From Nitrospiraceae bacterium (GTDB lineage: Bacteria; Nitrospirota; Thermodesulfovibrionia; UBA6902): a DNA stretch of 37,113 nucleotides. Positions 21,065 to 30,361 of the stretch are shown here, piece after piece. Below the pieces are notes generated by a model. It did no database searches, was not told the origin of the DNA, and saw only the letters and a program-made list of their open reading frames with translations. Each line of letters opens with the position of its first letter. The stretch's first letter is position 1. Position numbers and translations under genes: made by a program. Where the stretch lies: positions 1 to 37,113 of the forward strand of contig QZKO01000067.1 of assembly GCA_003599505.1 (NCBI GenBank), written 5' to 3'.

Positions 21065-23062
21065 TCACAGGTAAACTACCTTGTTTCCACCCCCTTTTTT
21101 GGCAAGGTAAAGGGCCTGGTCCGTCTTTTCAAGGAGCTCTCCGACTGACGTAGCGTCATCGGGAAACGTGGTCAGGCCCATGCTGACAGTCAGCGGCATT
21201 TCAAACTGCTCCTGCTGGAAGGACCTGTCGATCTTCTCCTTCAGCCGGTTCGTGATATGGATCGCGTCGTCTTTTGTGGTCTGGGGGAATATGGCCACAA
21301 ATTCATCGCCGCCGAATCTCGCGGCGATATCGACATTCCTGAGCGATTTTTCCATAACTGTGGCAAGGGCCTTTATCAGTTTGTCGCCTGAAATGTGACC
21401 GTACGTGTCGTTGTAGTCCTTGAACCTGTCCAGGTCCAGCATTATGAAACTGAAAGGATGTTTGTACCTGTTGTACCGCGTAATTTCTTCGGAAAGCCTG
21501 TGGTTCAGATGCCGGCGGTTATATATGCCTGTCAAGGGGTCCGTTATCGACAACTGCCTGAGCTCCTCCGTCTGTTTGTACAGGAGATTCCTCTCAACCG
21601 CGACAGCGGCGCTGTTGACGAAAGACTGTAATATTCTCAAGTCCTCTTCCGTAAAGAGGGCCCCTTTTGCCTTGTCGGACATATTCAGCACCCCCGTGAC
21701 CCTGCTGTCGATCTTCAGTAAAATACTCATGAAAGATTTAGTCCTGTAGCGCTGTCTGTTTTCCCGCCTCGTGCGCGGGTCTTTCTCGATATCGTTAACA
21801 AGGAGAGGCTCTCCGCTGTCAATGACTATTCCGGCGATGCTGTCTTCCTTCCTGAGTCTCATCTTCTCCTGCACGGTGTCGTCCCGGCTCTTTTTTGCCT
21901 CCACTACCAGCTCGGATGTTTCGCTGTCCAGCAGCATCAGGGAGCCCTGTTCAGCGTTTAAAAGCTGCATGGATTTTTCCACCAGGGTGTGAAAGAGGCT
22001 TTCTTCAGATAAAGCGGATGTCAGGGAGCTCGAAAAATCCATAAAAAAATCAAAACGCTCATCAGCTTTTTTCAGACTGCCTGCGTTCTCGCGCAGATTC
22101 CTGTTTTCAAAGTTAAGATGTAAATGGTCCGTGTAAGCGTTCATTATTTTTACGTCTTCACGGGTCAATTCCCGGTCAAAAATCCCGATCACTGTCTCTA
22201 TCTGTCCGCCCGAAAAGACCGGGAAGAAATAAAATGACTCCATTCTCAGAAGAAGGCTTTCGGACACGGGAATTTTTAAATTGAAAGAAGAGATAAACGC
22301 CTGCGTTTGACGCATTTCATTGAAAAGAGGATGTTCCCCGTCGAGATAAAAATCCAGAAAGTCATCTCTGTACCGGCCGGCGCTGTACACGCTTTCGTAT
22401 ACGCGGGTTTTATGGTTAAAGACCATCAGCGCCGCGGACACAGGACCGAATATAAATTCCATGGTATCCAGCAGATATCTGTACAGCAGCTCGGTATTTC
22501 TGGACAGGGTCCTGAACGTATTACTGTCGAACAGGGATGTCATGCGAAAAAATTTCTCTTCAATCCTGTTTTTTTCTTCATAACTGATTAAAAACCGGTT
22601 GATCGCAAGACAGGCATATTGGGCGACAGCCTCCGCATTATCCGTGCCGGTAAAGTTTAAAGGCGTTTGAACGGGCAACTGAGGGAGATTGTATGTCTTG
22701 ACAATCCTCAGAAATTCAAGAAGGTCTTCATACGAAGCGAATCCACCCTTTCCGATTACACAGGCCCTCTCTCCAAACCGCTCGAGCACGAAGCTGAAAA
22801 ACGTTAATCCCGCCCTGCACTTTTGGGTCTGCGGCTCGTTTACCTTCAAATACTTCAAGGTCGACCTTGCGCAAAAATCGGGACATTGAATGTCTTCCAC
22901 CCGTGACGTCCTGATAAAATTACAGAGGGGGGTCTCAGTTGTAGCGCACAACAGGGCCCCTTCTTCGCTGTATATTTGCATTTCAAAATTTATTGTGCCG
23001 GCAAGTGCATTGAAATAATCCATCCACTCATTTGATGTAAAAAAATGTGATATCGTTACCAT
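21065..23062 (-). CDS. PocR-GAF-GAF-GGDEF diguanylate cyclase
   Basis: A 665-residue soluble signalling protein. Residues about 5-135 look like a PocR sensory domain (GTINFEMQIYSEEGALLCATTETPLCNFI, then C..FC and KCRAGLTFF), a PAS-like fold whose Cys residues may hold a metal or redox ligand. Residues about 180-320 are a weak GAF and about 345-490 a clear GAF (AEQGSLMLLDSETSELVVEA, then SIAGIVIDSGEPLLVNDIEKDPR). The C-terminal GGDEF domain has an intact active site ARFGGDEF and an RNVD inhibitory I-site 5 residues before it, so c-di-GMP synthesis with product inhibition is expected. ATG 23062 fits AGGA 10 bases upstream; GTG 23068 is possible. The ATPase/GHKL gene follows after 3 bp. Confidence 0.9.
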   Translation of the reverse strand: MVTISHFFTSNEWMDYFNALAGTINFEMQIYSEEGALLCATTETPLCNFIRTSRVEDIQCPDFCARSTLKYLKVNEPQTQKCRAGLTFFSFVLERFGERACVIGKGGFASYEDLLEFLRIVKTYNLPQLPVQTPLNFTGTDNAEAVAQYACLAINRFLISYEEKNRIEEKFFRMTSLFDSNTFRTLSRNTELLYRYLLDTMEFIFGPVSAALMVFNHKTRVYESVYSAGRYRDDFLDFYLDGEHPLFNEMRQTQAFISSFNLKIPVSESLLLRMESFYFFPVFSGGQIETVIGIFDRELTREDVKIMNAYTDHLHLNFENRNLRENAGSLKKADERFDFFMDFSSSLTSALSEESLFHTLVEKSMQLLNAEQGSLMLLDSETSELVVEAKKSRDDTVQEKMRLRKEDSIAGIVIDSGEPLLVNDIEKDPRTRRENRQRYRTKSFMSILLKIDSRVTGVLNMSDKAKGALFTEEDLRILQSFVNSAAVAVERNLLYKQTEELRQLSITDPLTGIYNRRHLNHRLSEEITRYNRYKHPFSFIMLDLDRFKDYNDTYGHISGDKLIKALATVMEKSLRNVDIAARFGGDEFVAIFPQTTKDDAIHITNRLKEKIDRSFQQEQFEMPLTVSMGLTTFPDDATSVGELLEKTDQALYLAKKGGGNKVVYL

Positions 23063-23449
23063 ACTCACTAATTCCTGTGATAATTCTATTTAAAGAACTA
23101 TCTAATATATCACTCTTGAACTCTCTGTTATATCATGGTTTTTAAACATATCACTTCAATCCAGAAAGATTAAATATCAGATTCCTTAATCATACCTATG
23201 CAAAAAAACAGCCAGTTTGAAACTAATTGAAATTGTTAAATTCTATAATTATATTATATGTAAATATGTAAACAATGTCGACATAATAAATTATTTTATG
23301 ATAGTAATGTAATGATTCTTATGAAAATTAAATGACTTAGCTTTGTTAATTTATTTTACAAATGGCGATTAAAAACGAAATGCAAGAATACCCGGGACCC
23401 GATGATCTGCCATGGAAAGAATCAGAATAACATTTCAAAATTTAAAAAA
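23063..23449. other. AT-rich intergenic region, no gene seen
   Basis: 387 bp between the diguanylate cyclase start and the acyl-CoA ligase stop. It is clearly richer in A+T than its flanks and presumably holds the promoter of the leftward signalling pair. I found no coding frame with family marks and no convincing terminator for the acyl-CoA ligase gene. Confidence 0.5.
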
Positions 23450-24949
23450 TCAACGTTGGCGTTGTCCCGCCGGGTCCCGCCTCAGCTCGGTCTTTTTTAT
23501 TTTCCCTGTGGCGGTCTTTTGAAACGACTCAACAAATACGATCTTCCTTGGAATTTTAAATTGCGCGAGTCGTCCCTTCATGTAATTTCTTATATCTTCC
23601 TGTTCGACAACCGCGTTCTCCTTTTTCCTGACAAAAAGCACGGTAATCTCCGACCCCTTCCCGTCAGGGATTCCTACCATCGCGCATTCTTCAACACATG
23701 GATGCTTCATCACCAAATCTTCCGTCTCTCTCGGATACACGTTCATCCCGTCGACAATAATAAGATCTTTCTTCCTGTCGACAACATATATGTATCCGTC
23801 GCCGTCGGTCTTCGCAAGGTCCCCGGTATAAAGCCAGCCGTCCTTTAACACCGCCTCAGTCTCTTCCTTTCTGTTGAAATATCCCTTCATCACATTAGGT
23901 CCTCTGACAATCAGCTCGCCGACTTCCCCATGAGAAAGCATATCCCCGGCCTCTCCGATAACCGCAACCTCAATCCCCGGAAGGGGCGGGCCGACTGAGC
24001 CCGGTTTTCTTACGCCTTTCAGCGGATTCACCGCGACGACCGGAGAGGCCTCGGTCAGGCCGTAGCCCTCGATCAGCGGCACACCAAAGCGTTTCTCAAA
24101 CGCATGCAAGGTATCTTCAGGCAGGGCGGCGGCGCCTGATACACACGCCCTGATCTTTATAAGGGACCTGAAAAGGAGACCCGGAAGAAACGGAATTTTC
24201 TTCTTCGCAAGAATAGCGTATACCGTCGGTACGGCTACAAAAAAAGTTATCCTGTCCTTAAAAATACTTTTTATTACTTTTGAGAAAGGCTTTACAGACG
24301 CCAGCAGAATAATTTGCGCCCCTGCATATACGGGCAGTATTACGCAAACAGTAAAGCTGAAAGAATGGAACAGCGGGAGAAAAAGCATTATCCTGTCATT
24401 CTGCGTTAACTGCATGACTTTGTTGCATGCCCCGGCGTTTGATATGAGATTCCCGTGTGTAAGCATCGCCCCTTTGGGAAAACCCGTGGTCCCTGACGTA
24501 TACAGTAAAACCGCGACATTGTCATCCGCTCCCTGATAAGGCCCCGTCTTTATTTCGGGTATCCCTTCAAAGTCCTTCACAACAAGGTCCGGGGCACTAT
24601 TTTTCAGCTTTTCCATATACTGGTGAAACCTGCTGCTGTAAATCAAAATCCCGCAGCCTGAATCCTTCAGAATATACGATATCTCATCCGGCATGAGAAA
24701 CGTATTAACCGGGACCGCCACGCCGCCGGCCCTGATTATCGCGAAATATGAAATGATATATTCAGGACAATTGTCCATCAATATTGCAACCCTGTCACCT
24801 GCATGCAGGCCCAATGCGGCAAGTCCTCCCGCGGTCCCGCTTACACGCTTGTCCATTTCCGAATACGAAATCTTCCGGTCCCCGAATTTTATGCAAGTCC
24901 TGCCCGGGATATTTTTCGCCCTTTCAGATAACAGCGTGCTCAGAGTCAT
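23450..24949 (-). CDS. AMP-forming acyl-CoA synthetase (long-chain fatty acid--CoA ligase type)
   Basis: A 499-residue ANL-superfamily ligase that activates a carboxylic acid as acyl-AMP and then as CoA thioester. All core motifs are present: VLLYTSGTTGFPKGAMLTHGN (P-loop), LPLFHSFS, SGAAALPEDT, IEGYGLTEASP, GWLYTGDLAKTDGDGYIYVVDRKKDLIIVDGMNVYPRE, and the catalytic C-terminal lysine in KTATGKIKK. The fatty-acid preference is inferred from overall similarity to FadD-like enzymes. The start has AAGGA about 7 bases upstream. It is monocistronic, between two AT-rich spacers. Confidence 0.9.
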   Translation of the reverse strand: MTLSTLLSERAKNIPGRTCIKFGDRKISYSEMDKRVSGTAGGLAALGLHAGDRVAILMDNCPEYIISYFAIIRAGGVAVPVNTFLMPDEISYILKDSGCGILIYSSRFHQYMEKLKNSAPDLVVKDFEGIPEIKTGPYQGADDNVAVLLYTSGTTGFPKGAMLTHGNLISNAGACNKVMQLTQNDRIMLFLPLFHSFSFTVCVILPVYAGAQIILLASVKPFSKVIKSIFKDRITFFVAVPTVYAILAKKKIPFLPGLLFRSLIKIRACVSGAAALPEDTLHAFEKRFGVPLIEGYGLTEASPVVAVNPLKGVRKPGSVGPPLPGIEVAVIGEAGDMLSHGEVGELIVRGPNVMKGYFNRKEETEAVLKDGWLYTGDLAKTDGDGYIYVVDRKKDLIIVDGMNVYPRETEDLVMKHPCVEECAMVGIPDGKGSEITVLFVRKKENAVVEQEDIRNYMKGRLAQFKIPRKIVFVESFQKTATGKIKKTELRRDPAGQRQR

Positions 24950-25232
24950 AATTTATTCCTTAACAGAATCACAATATGTAATTCATCAATCCCTTTACAT
25001 CTTACACCAGAACCCAAAACAAAATACAAGGACAGGCTATTAACCATCCTCTGGTTTACAAGCTTATTTCAATGTAAGATTATTCGACATATTACTACAT
25101 ATTTCATTATGCTCCATATCCGGAATGTAAAAAAAACCGACTTTTCAATATTCATGTATTATTTTTTATTGAAATTACAAATAGTTATCCTTTGGTAAGA
25201 AAATTGCTTATAATTATCGGGATGATACTCGG
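24950..25232. other. AT-rich divergent intergenic region
   Basis: 283 bp between divergent genes, no coding frame of note. A perfect -10 box TATAAT lies at 25209-25214, 18 bp before the rightward gene. Confidence 0.5.
25209..25214 (+). promoter_or_regulatory. -10 box of the GAF/HD-GYP hybrid gene
   Basis: TATAAT with no convincing -35 at the expected distance; the predicted leader is about 12 bases. Confidence 0.4.
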
Positions 25233-27479
25233 ATGATATATGTGCAAAATAATAACGCAAGAATTGCAATCCTCAAAGAAATCTCAGACACAATCTCTTC
25301 AACCGATAACCCTGATTCCATAACAAACCTTGTACTCAAACTCGGCCTGGATTATACAACCGCCCGGCACGGTTCGGTCCTGCTTCTTGATGACAAAGGC
25401 GAGCTTGCGGTCAGAGCGGCAAGGGGGATCAATCCGGATGTAATACCTTCCATCAAAATAAAGATAGGAGAAAAAATCTGCGGCAGGGTGGCAAAAGAGA
25501 AGACCCCATTGCTGGTAAGAAATATTAACACCGACTACCGGACCGGGAGGAGCGGAAACGGCAGGTATAAAACAGATTCATTCATCTGCTGTCCGATACT
25601 GATGCGGGATAATCTTCTTGGAATCATAAACATTGCCGATAAAGCGGACGGGACCCCTTTCACTGAAGAAGAGCTGGATCTGATCAAAATCCTCGCGGGC
25701 CAGACGGCGATTTCGCTGGGCTACGCCCGTCTCAGCGCTGAATTGCGCTCCACTGCGTTGAAGCTCGATGAGAGGAACAGGGCGATGATCGATTCAGAAA
25801 GGTCAAGGAGCGAATTCGCTGCAGCCATGTCGCATGAATTCAGGACCCCTCTCAACTCAATAGCGGGGGCCGCGTACTACCTTAAAAAGGAAAAAGTTTC
25901 TCCCGCAGACCAGAAAGAATTCGCCCGCATCATTTCTGCCGAGATAAAAAAATTGACCGGCCTCCTCGACGGCGTCCTTGATTTCTCCCTCCTTGAAAAA
26001 GAAGAACATATCCTTGAAAGAAAAGTCCTGAATTTCAGGGACGTCCTCAGGGAATTAATCACTTCAAAAACCGTAAAAGACATTCTGGCAAGAAATAATA
26101 TTTCGATCAGCGCCTCCTGTCCTGAGACTCTCCCCTTCATGGTAGGAGAAGAAGTCCGCCTCATCCAGGCTTTCACGCATCTGATTGACGGAATCGGGAA
26201 ATATGCCTCAGCCGGAGACTCAATAGCGTTGACGGCGGCATGCAGGAACACTTCCATTCAGATTCTGATGCTTATAAAAGGGAGAAGGGTCCCCGAAACC
26301 GAACTGCCGTTTCTCTTCGACAACCGGTCGCCGTGGACGGATATGAACGAAATCAAAAGCAGACTCAGGTTCTATCTCGCAAAAAATACCATCGAGATGC
26401 ATAAAGGCTCGGTATCGGTCCTTAACGCTCCCGGGGGAATCTCCATAGAAGTGACATTTCCAAGACACGCAAAGGAGCAGCGCGACGCGAGGATTAACGA
26501 GCTCGCGAACCTGCTCCTCTGTTTTACCGCCGAGACCATGAACCTGAACAAGTGTTCTCTCATGTTGAAGGACGAGCTGACGGGGGAGCTTGTTATTAAA
26601 AGCGCCATCGGGTTCGATGAAGACATCATCAGAAAAACAAGGGTCAGGACCGGAGATAATATCGCGGGCCGGGTTGCCGCGGATAAAAAGCCGCTCCTGA
26701 TAGAAGACATAGAGCGTCATCCCGGGGTCGGCAGGAAGAACTCGCTGCAATACACTACGAAATCGCTTCTCAGCCTGCCGATATTTCTGAATCGCTCCGT
26801 GATAGGGGTCCTGAATCTCAACAACAAGGCAAGCGGTCTGCCCTTTGACGGAAAAGACCTTTATTTCGCGTCGGCGCTTACAGAGCGCATATCCCGTATA
26901 ATTGAAAAAACGCTGAAAGAGGATGTGACCGACAGCGAATTCAAAACAGCAGTAAAGAACCTTGAGACCCTTCTCTACGCCGAACACCAATACAGGAAAA
27001 AGAACGGCGAATTATCCACGGTCATCACGGGATTAATGCGGCAGATGCGCCGCAGTGAGGATGAAATCAGCTCAGCGCTTTATTCAGCGGCGTTCTACGA
27101 TCTGGGGTTGACCCAGATAGACGAGCGGATCCTCATGAAACCCGGCAAGCTTTCGCCTGTTGAAGAAAAAATCATCAAAACGCATCCTTTCCCCTCTGTA
27201 GGACTGATTGATTACCTGGAAGGCGATGATTCAGTGAAGAACGCCATACTCCATCATCATGAACGCTTTGACGGGCTGGGGTATCCCGACGGGCTGCAAG
27301 GCGCACGTATCCCGTTCCTGTCAAGGGTGCTCGGAGTGGCGGACGCATATACCGCCATGACCTCCGACAGGCCTTACCGTAAGGCATTCAGTAAAAAGGA
27401 AGCAAAAGACCGGATCAAGGCAGGCGGGGGGAAGCAGTTTGATCCTGATATCGTAGACGCTTTCCTGGAAATAACATAA
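25233..27479 (+). CDS. GAF - degenerate histidine kinase - GAF - degenerate HD-GYP hybrid
   Basis: A 748-residue soluble sensor. GAF1 covers about 15-170. HisKA has an intact phospho-acceptor His201 in AAAMSHEFRTPLNSI. An HATPase-like region (about 295-418) has neither the N-box Asn nor the G1/G2 glycine boxes and so is unlikely to bind ATP. GAF2 is at about 420-580, and a C-terminal HD-GYP domain at about 590-748. In the latter the hallmark HD pair is replaced by Tyr622-Asp623 (AAFYDLG instead of ALLHDIG), while HHERFDGLGYP (from 675), ADAYTAMTSDRPYRKA and FDPDIVDAFL are kept. It may therefore bind c-di-GMP or partners without cutting, or have reduced activity. It is close to a diguanylate cyclase on the other strand. 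Confidence 0.88.
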   Translation: MIYVQNNNARIAILKEISDTISSTDNPDSITNLVLKLGLDYTTARHGSVLLLDDKGELAVRAARGINPDVIPSIKIKIGEKICGRVAKEKTPLLVRNINTDYRTGRSGNGRYKTDSFICCPILMRDNLLGIINIADKADGTPFTEEELDLIKILAGQTAISLGYARLSAELRSTALKLDERNRAMIDSERSRSEFAAAMSHEFRTPLNSIAGAAYYLKKEKVSPADQKEFARIISAEIKKLTGLLDGVLDFSLLEKEEHILERKVLNFRDVLRELITSKTVKDILARNNISISASCPETLPFMVGEEVRLIQAFTHLIDGIGKYASAGDSIALTAACRNTSIQILMLIKGRRVPETELPFLFDNRSPWTDMNEIKSRLRFYLAKNTIEMHKGSVSVLNAPGGISIEVTFPRHAKEQRDARINELANLLLCFTAETMNLNKCSLMLKDELTGELVIKSAIGFDEDIIRKTRVRTGDNIAGRVAADKKPLLIEDIERHPGVGRKNSLQYTTKSLLSLPIFLNRSVIGVLNLNNKASGLPFDGKDLYFASALTERISRIIEKTLKEDVTDSEFKTAVKNLETLLYAEHQYRKKNGELSTVITGLMRQMRRSEDEISSALYSAAFYDLGLTQIDERILMKPGKLSPVEEKIIKTHPFPSVGLIDYLEGDDSVKNAILHHHERFDGLGYPDGLQGARIPFLSRVLGVADAYTAMTSDRPYRKAFSKKEAKDRIKAGGGKQFDPDIVDAFLEIT

Positions 27480-27497
27480 CCTTAATTCATCAGTGGC

Positions 27498-27525
27498 AAG
27501 CTTATAGCCGTCAGCTATCAGCTCC
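27498..27525. repeat. 7-bp-period tract, CAGCTAT-type units
   Basis: Four decayed heptamers in the 86-bp gap before the polyprenyl synthase gene. It shares the AGCT core with the tract at 12319-12353. Confidence 0.7.
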
Positions 27526-27530
27526 CCGCA

Positions 27531-27560
27531 TTGCATTTTTTATATTAAAACAAATAAAAT
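27531..27560 (+). promoter_or_regulatory. Promoter of the isoprenoid cluster, predicted leaderless
   Basis: TTGCAT (27531-27536), 18 bp, TAAAAT (27555-27560). The -10 box ends 5 bases before the ATG at 27566, and no Shine-Dalgarno is present. Confidence 0.5.
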
Positions 27561-27565
27561 CCACT

Positions 27566-28453
27566 ATGAATCTCGGTGATTATCTCGAAGCAAAAAGAAG
27601 GGCGGTAGACGCCTTTCTTGAAAAAAATATTTCCCGTGGAAAAAAACAAAAAGACTGCCCGGAGCATTTAAGAGAATCTATGGGGTATTCATTAATGGCC
27701 GGGGGAAAGAGGCTCAGGCCGATCCTTTCAATCGCGAGCTTCGAGGCCGCCGGGGGCAAATCAGACAGCATACTGCCTGTAGCCGCGTCCCTTGAGCTGG
27801 TCCACACCTATTCATTAATACACGACGATCTTCCCTCGATGGACAATGACGATTTCAGGAGGAACAAACCGACAAACCACAAAGTCTTCGGGGAAGCCGT
27901 CGCTATACTCGCGGGAGACGGCCTGCTCGCCGACGCGTTCAATATAATCACACACGCTGAGGCAGACCCCGTGAGGCTTCTGCAGGTAGTCCGTGAGCTC
28001 TCACACGCAGCCGGCCCTGAAGGCATGGTGGGAGGGCAGACCGCTGATATTGTCCTCGAAGGGAAAAAGGCGAAGAAGAAGGATATCGTCTATATACACA
28101 CGCACAAGACGGGCGCCCTCATAAGAGGGTCGGTCCGTATCGGGGCGATCATGGCCGGCGCCCCCCGCAGAAAACTCGATTCGCTGACGGAATACGGCGA
28201 GAAGACCGGTCTTGCATTTCAGATTATCGATGATATTCTTGATATAACAGGAACGAAAGAGGAAATGGGAAAATCAACAGGGGCGGACAGCGCGAAAGGA
28301 AAAAACACATACCCCTCGGCATTCGGACTGAAGAAATCGGAAAAAATAGCCGGACAGCTTATAGATGAATCCCTGGACGCGCTGAAAGGCTTCGATAAAA
28401 AAGCGGACCCTTTGAGGGAGATCGCGAAGTATATTTTATTGAGAAGGAACTGA
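27566..28453 (+). CDS. ispA: Farnesyl/geranylgeranyl diphosphate synthase
   Basis: A 295-residue trans-prenyl diphosphate synthase building C15-C20 isoprenoid diphosphates. The first Asp-rich motif DDLPSMD (87-93, the two-residue-insert form typical of bacterial IspA) and the second, IIDDILD, are intact, as are GGKRLRP (isopentenyl diphosphate binding), GGQTADI and HTHKTGALI. The residues just before the first motif (HTYSLIHDD) have a Tyr and no very small side chain, compatible with C15 or C20 product; this is not resolvable by eye. It is followed by dxs after 3 bp, a common pairing of isoprenoid genes. Confidence 0.93.
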   Translation: MNLGDYLEAKRRAVDAFLEKNISRGKKQKDCPEHLRESMGYSLMAGGKRLRPILSIASFEAAGGKSDSILPVAASLELVHTYSLIHDDLPSMDNDDFRRNKPTNHKVFGEAVAILAGDGLLADAFNIITHAEADPVRLLQVVRELSHAAGPEGMVGGQTADIVLEGKKAKKKDIVYIHTHKTGALIRGSVRIGAIMAGAPRRKLDSLTEYGEKTGLAFQIIDDILDITGTKEEMGKSTGADSAKGKNTYPSAFGLKKSEKIAGQLIDESLDALKGFDKKADPLREIAKYILLRRN

Positions 28454-28456
28454 ATT

Positions 28457-30361
28457 ATGCTTATTGAAAAAATTAAATCTCCGCAGGACATCAAGGCCCT
28501 CTCCCTGACCGAGCTTAAAGACCTTGCCGGAGATCTGAGAGAGTTGATAATAGGGACCGTGGCAACGAACGGGGGACATCTCGCGTCAAACCTCGGGGCC
28601 GTGGATATTACTATCGCGTTGCATTACGTCTTTGATTCACCGGCGGACAAATTAATCTGGGATGTGGGACATCAGTCGTACACGCACAAACTTTTAACCG
28701 GGAGATTTAACGCCTTTTCAACCATCAGGCAGCACAACGGCCTTTCAGGCTTTCCGAAGATAACCGAGAGCCCCCATGATCCCTTCGGCACCGGTCACAG
28801 CTCCACCTCCATATCCGCGGCGCTCGGGATACTTGAAGCAAGAGACATTATTAAATCCCAAAACCTCAAATCCCCAATCCCCAATAAAGTGATTGCGGTA
28901 ATCGGAGACGGCGCGCTCACCGCGGGCCTCGCGTTTGAAGGGCTCAATCATGCCGGGCATCTGAAAAAAGACCTGATCGTCATTCTGAATGATAATGAGA
29001 TGTCGATTTCTCCCAATGTCGGGGCCCTTTCGGCATATCTCCGCAGGATAATGATGGGCGACCTGTATACGAAATTCAAAAAAGAGACAAAGCAGTTTCT
29101 CGAAAAAATACCTACCTTCGGCGAGCCGGTCCTCAAGATAGCGCAAAAGGCGGAAGACACGGTCAAAGGGCTTTTCGTGCCGGGCCTCCTGTTTGAGGAG
29201 CTCGGCTTCGAATATGTCGGCCCCGTGGACGGCCACAGGATCGACGCCCTCATAGAGACCCTGCAGAGGTTCAGGGACTTTCCGGGACCTGTTTTGATAC
29301 ACGCGGTCACGAAGAAAGGGAAAGGATATGGACCGGCGGAAAAGAACCCGGGGATATTTCACGGGGTGGGCCCGTTCGACATAGAAACAGGCGAGATGCG
29401 CCCTTCAGGTAAAAAATCATACAGCGAAGTTTTCGGGAGCTGTCTCGCGGAACTTGCGCGGGACGACCACCGTATTGTCGCCATAACCGCGGCGATGACG
29501 GAAGGCACCGGGTTATCGGCTTTTGTAAATAACTTCCCAAAAAGGTTTTACGATGTGGGCATTGCCGAGCCGCATGCGGTCACATTCGCGGCAGGACTTG
29601 CGACGCAGGGACTGAAGCCTGTTGTCGCAATTTATTCCACGTTCCTGCAAAGGTCTTATGATGAGATCATCCATGATGTGTGCCTGCAGGACCTGCCGGT
29701 CGTTTTCGCGATCGACAGAAGCGGCATCGTCGGGGACGACGGGCCTACCCACAACGGGACCTTCGACCTCTCTTACCTCAGACATATCCCAAACATTATC
29801 GTGATGGCCCCGAAAGACGGTTATGAGCTGCAGTGCATGTTAAAAACGGCTTTATCCCTCGGCTGTCCCTGCGCTATAAGATACCCGCGGGGCGCATCTG
29901 CCGGTGGTCCGGAACATGATGAATTAAAGACCATCCCGGTGGGCAAGGCTGAAATACTGAGAGAAGGCGATGACGTGCTCATAATCGCCATAGGTAATAC
30001 AGTCGTCCCTTCTTTAAACGCCGCCCTGCTCCTTTCAGACGCCGGCATAAACGCCTGCGTGGTCAACGCGCGTTTTGTAAAACCGCTGGACACCGGCCTG
30101 ATTTCAGGACTCGCTAAAAACATCAAACATATTCTCACTGTCGAGGAGAACGCTGTTTCAGGAGGCTTCGGAAGCGCTGTCCTGGAAGAGCTCACTCAAG
30201 CAGGCATAGAAGGCTTAAAGATAAAATTACTCGGCATTCCGGACATGTTTATTGAGCAGGGCCCGCAAAATCTTCTTAGAAAAAAACTCGGTATTGACGC
30301 GGAAGGCATTGCAAGGGAAGCGACGGCGTTGATAAAGAAATCCCATGCCTTCATCAAATAA
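28457..30361 (+). CDS. dxs: 1-deoxy-D-xylulose-5-phosphate synthase
   Basis: A 634-residue thiamine-diphosphate enzyme, first step of the MEP isoprenoid pathway (pyruvate plus glyceraldehyde-3-phosphate). Visible are HLASNLGAVDIT, GTGHSSTSISAALG, the ThDP motif VIGDGALTAG...NDNEMSISPNVG, the second domain with YDVGIAEPHAVTFAAGLA and DRSGIVGDDGPTHNG, and a transketolase C-domain. Residues about 134-145 (SQNLKSPIPNK) before VIAVIGDGALT are an insertion encoded by a 7-bp-period tract. It lies 3 bp after ispA and overlaps tlyA by 17 bp, so ispA-dxs-tlyA form one operon. Confidence 0.95.
   Translation: MLIEKIKSPQDIKALSLTELKDLAGDLRELIIGTVATNGGHLASNLGAVDITIALHYVFDSPADKLIWDVGHQSYTHKLLTGRFNAFSTIRQHNGLSGFPKITESPHDPFGTGHSSTSISAALGILEARDIIKSQNLKSPIPNKVIAVIGDGALTAGLAFEGLNHAGHLKKDLIVILNDNEMSISPNVGALSAYLRRIMMGDLYTKFKKETKQFLEKIPTFGEPVLKIAQKAEDTVKGLFVPGLLFEELGFEYVGPVDGHRIDALIETLQRFRDFPGPVLIHAVTKKGKGYGPAEKNPGIFHGVGPFDIETGEMRPSGKKSYSEVFGSCLAELARDDHRIVAITAAMTEGTGLSAFVNNFPKRFYDVGIAEPHAVTFAAGLATQGLKPVVAIYSTFLQRSYDEIIHDVCLQDLPVVFAIDRSGIVGDDGPTHNGTFDLSYLRHIPNIIVMAPKDGYELQCMLKTALSLGCPCAIRYPRGASAGGPEHDELKTIPVGKAEILREGDDVLIIAIGNTVVPSLNAALLLSDAGINACVVNARFVKPLDTGLISGLAKNIKHILTVEENAVSGGFGSAVLEELTQAGIEGLKIKLLGIPDMFIEQGPQNLLRKKLGIDAEGIAREATALIKKSHAFIK
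28852..28886. repeat. 7-bp-period tract inside dxs (AAATCCC/CCAATCC units)
   Basis: Five decayed heptamers lie in frame and encode the extra residues just before VIAVIGDGALT. Confidence 0.75.

Noticed and set aside
23402-23848. 148-residue rightward open frame
   Set aside because: It is the shadow of the acyl-CoA ligase gene and has no family marks.
26220-26990. 256-residue leftward open frame
   Set aside because: It lies opposite the well-supported GAF/HD-GYP hybrid, in a frame without recognisable motifs.
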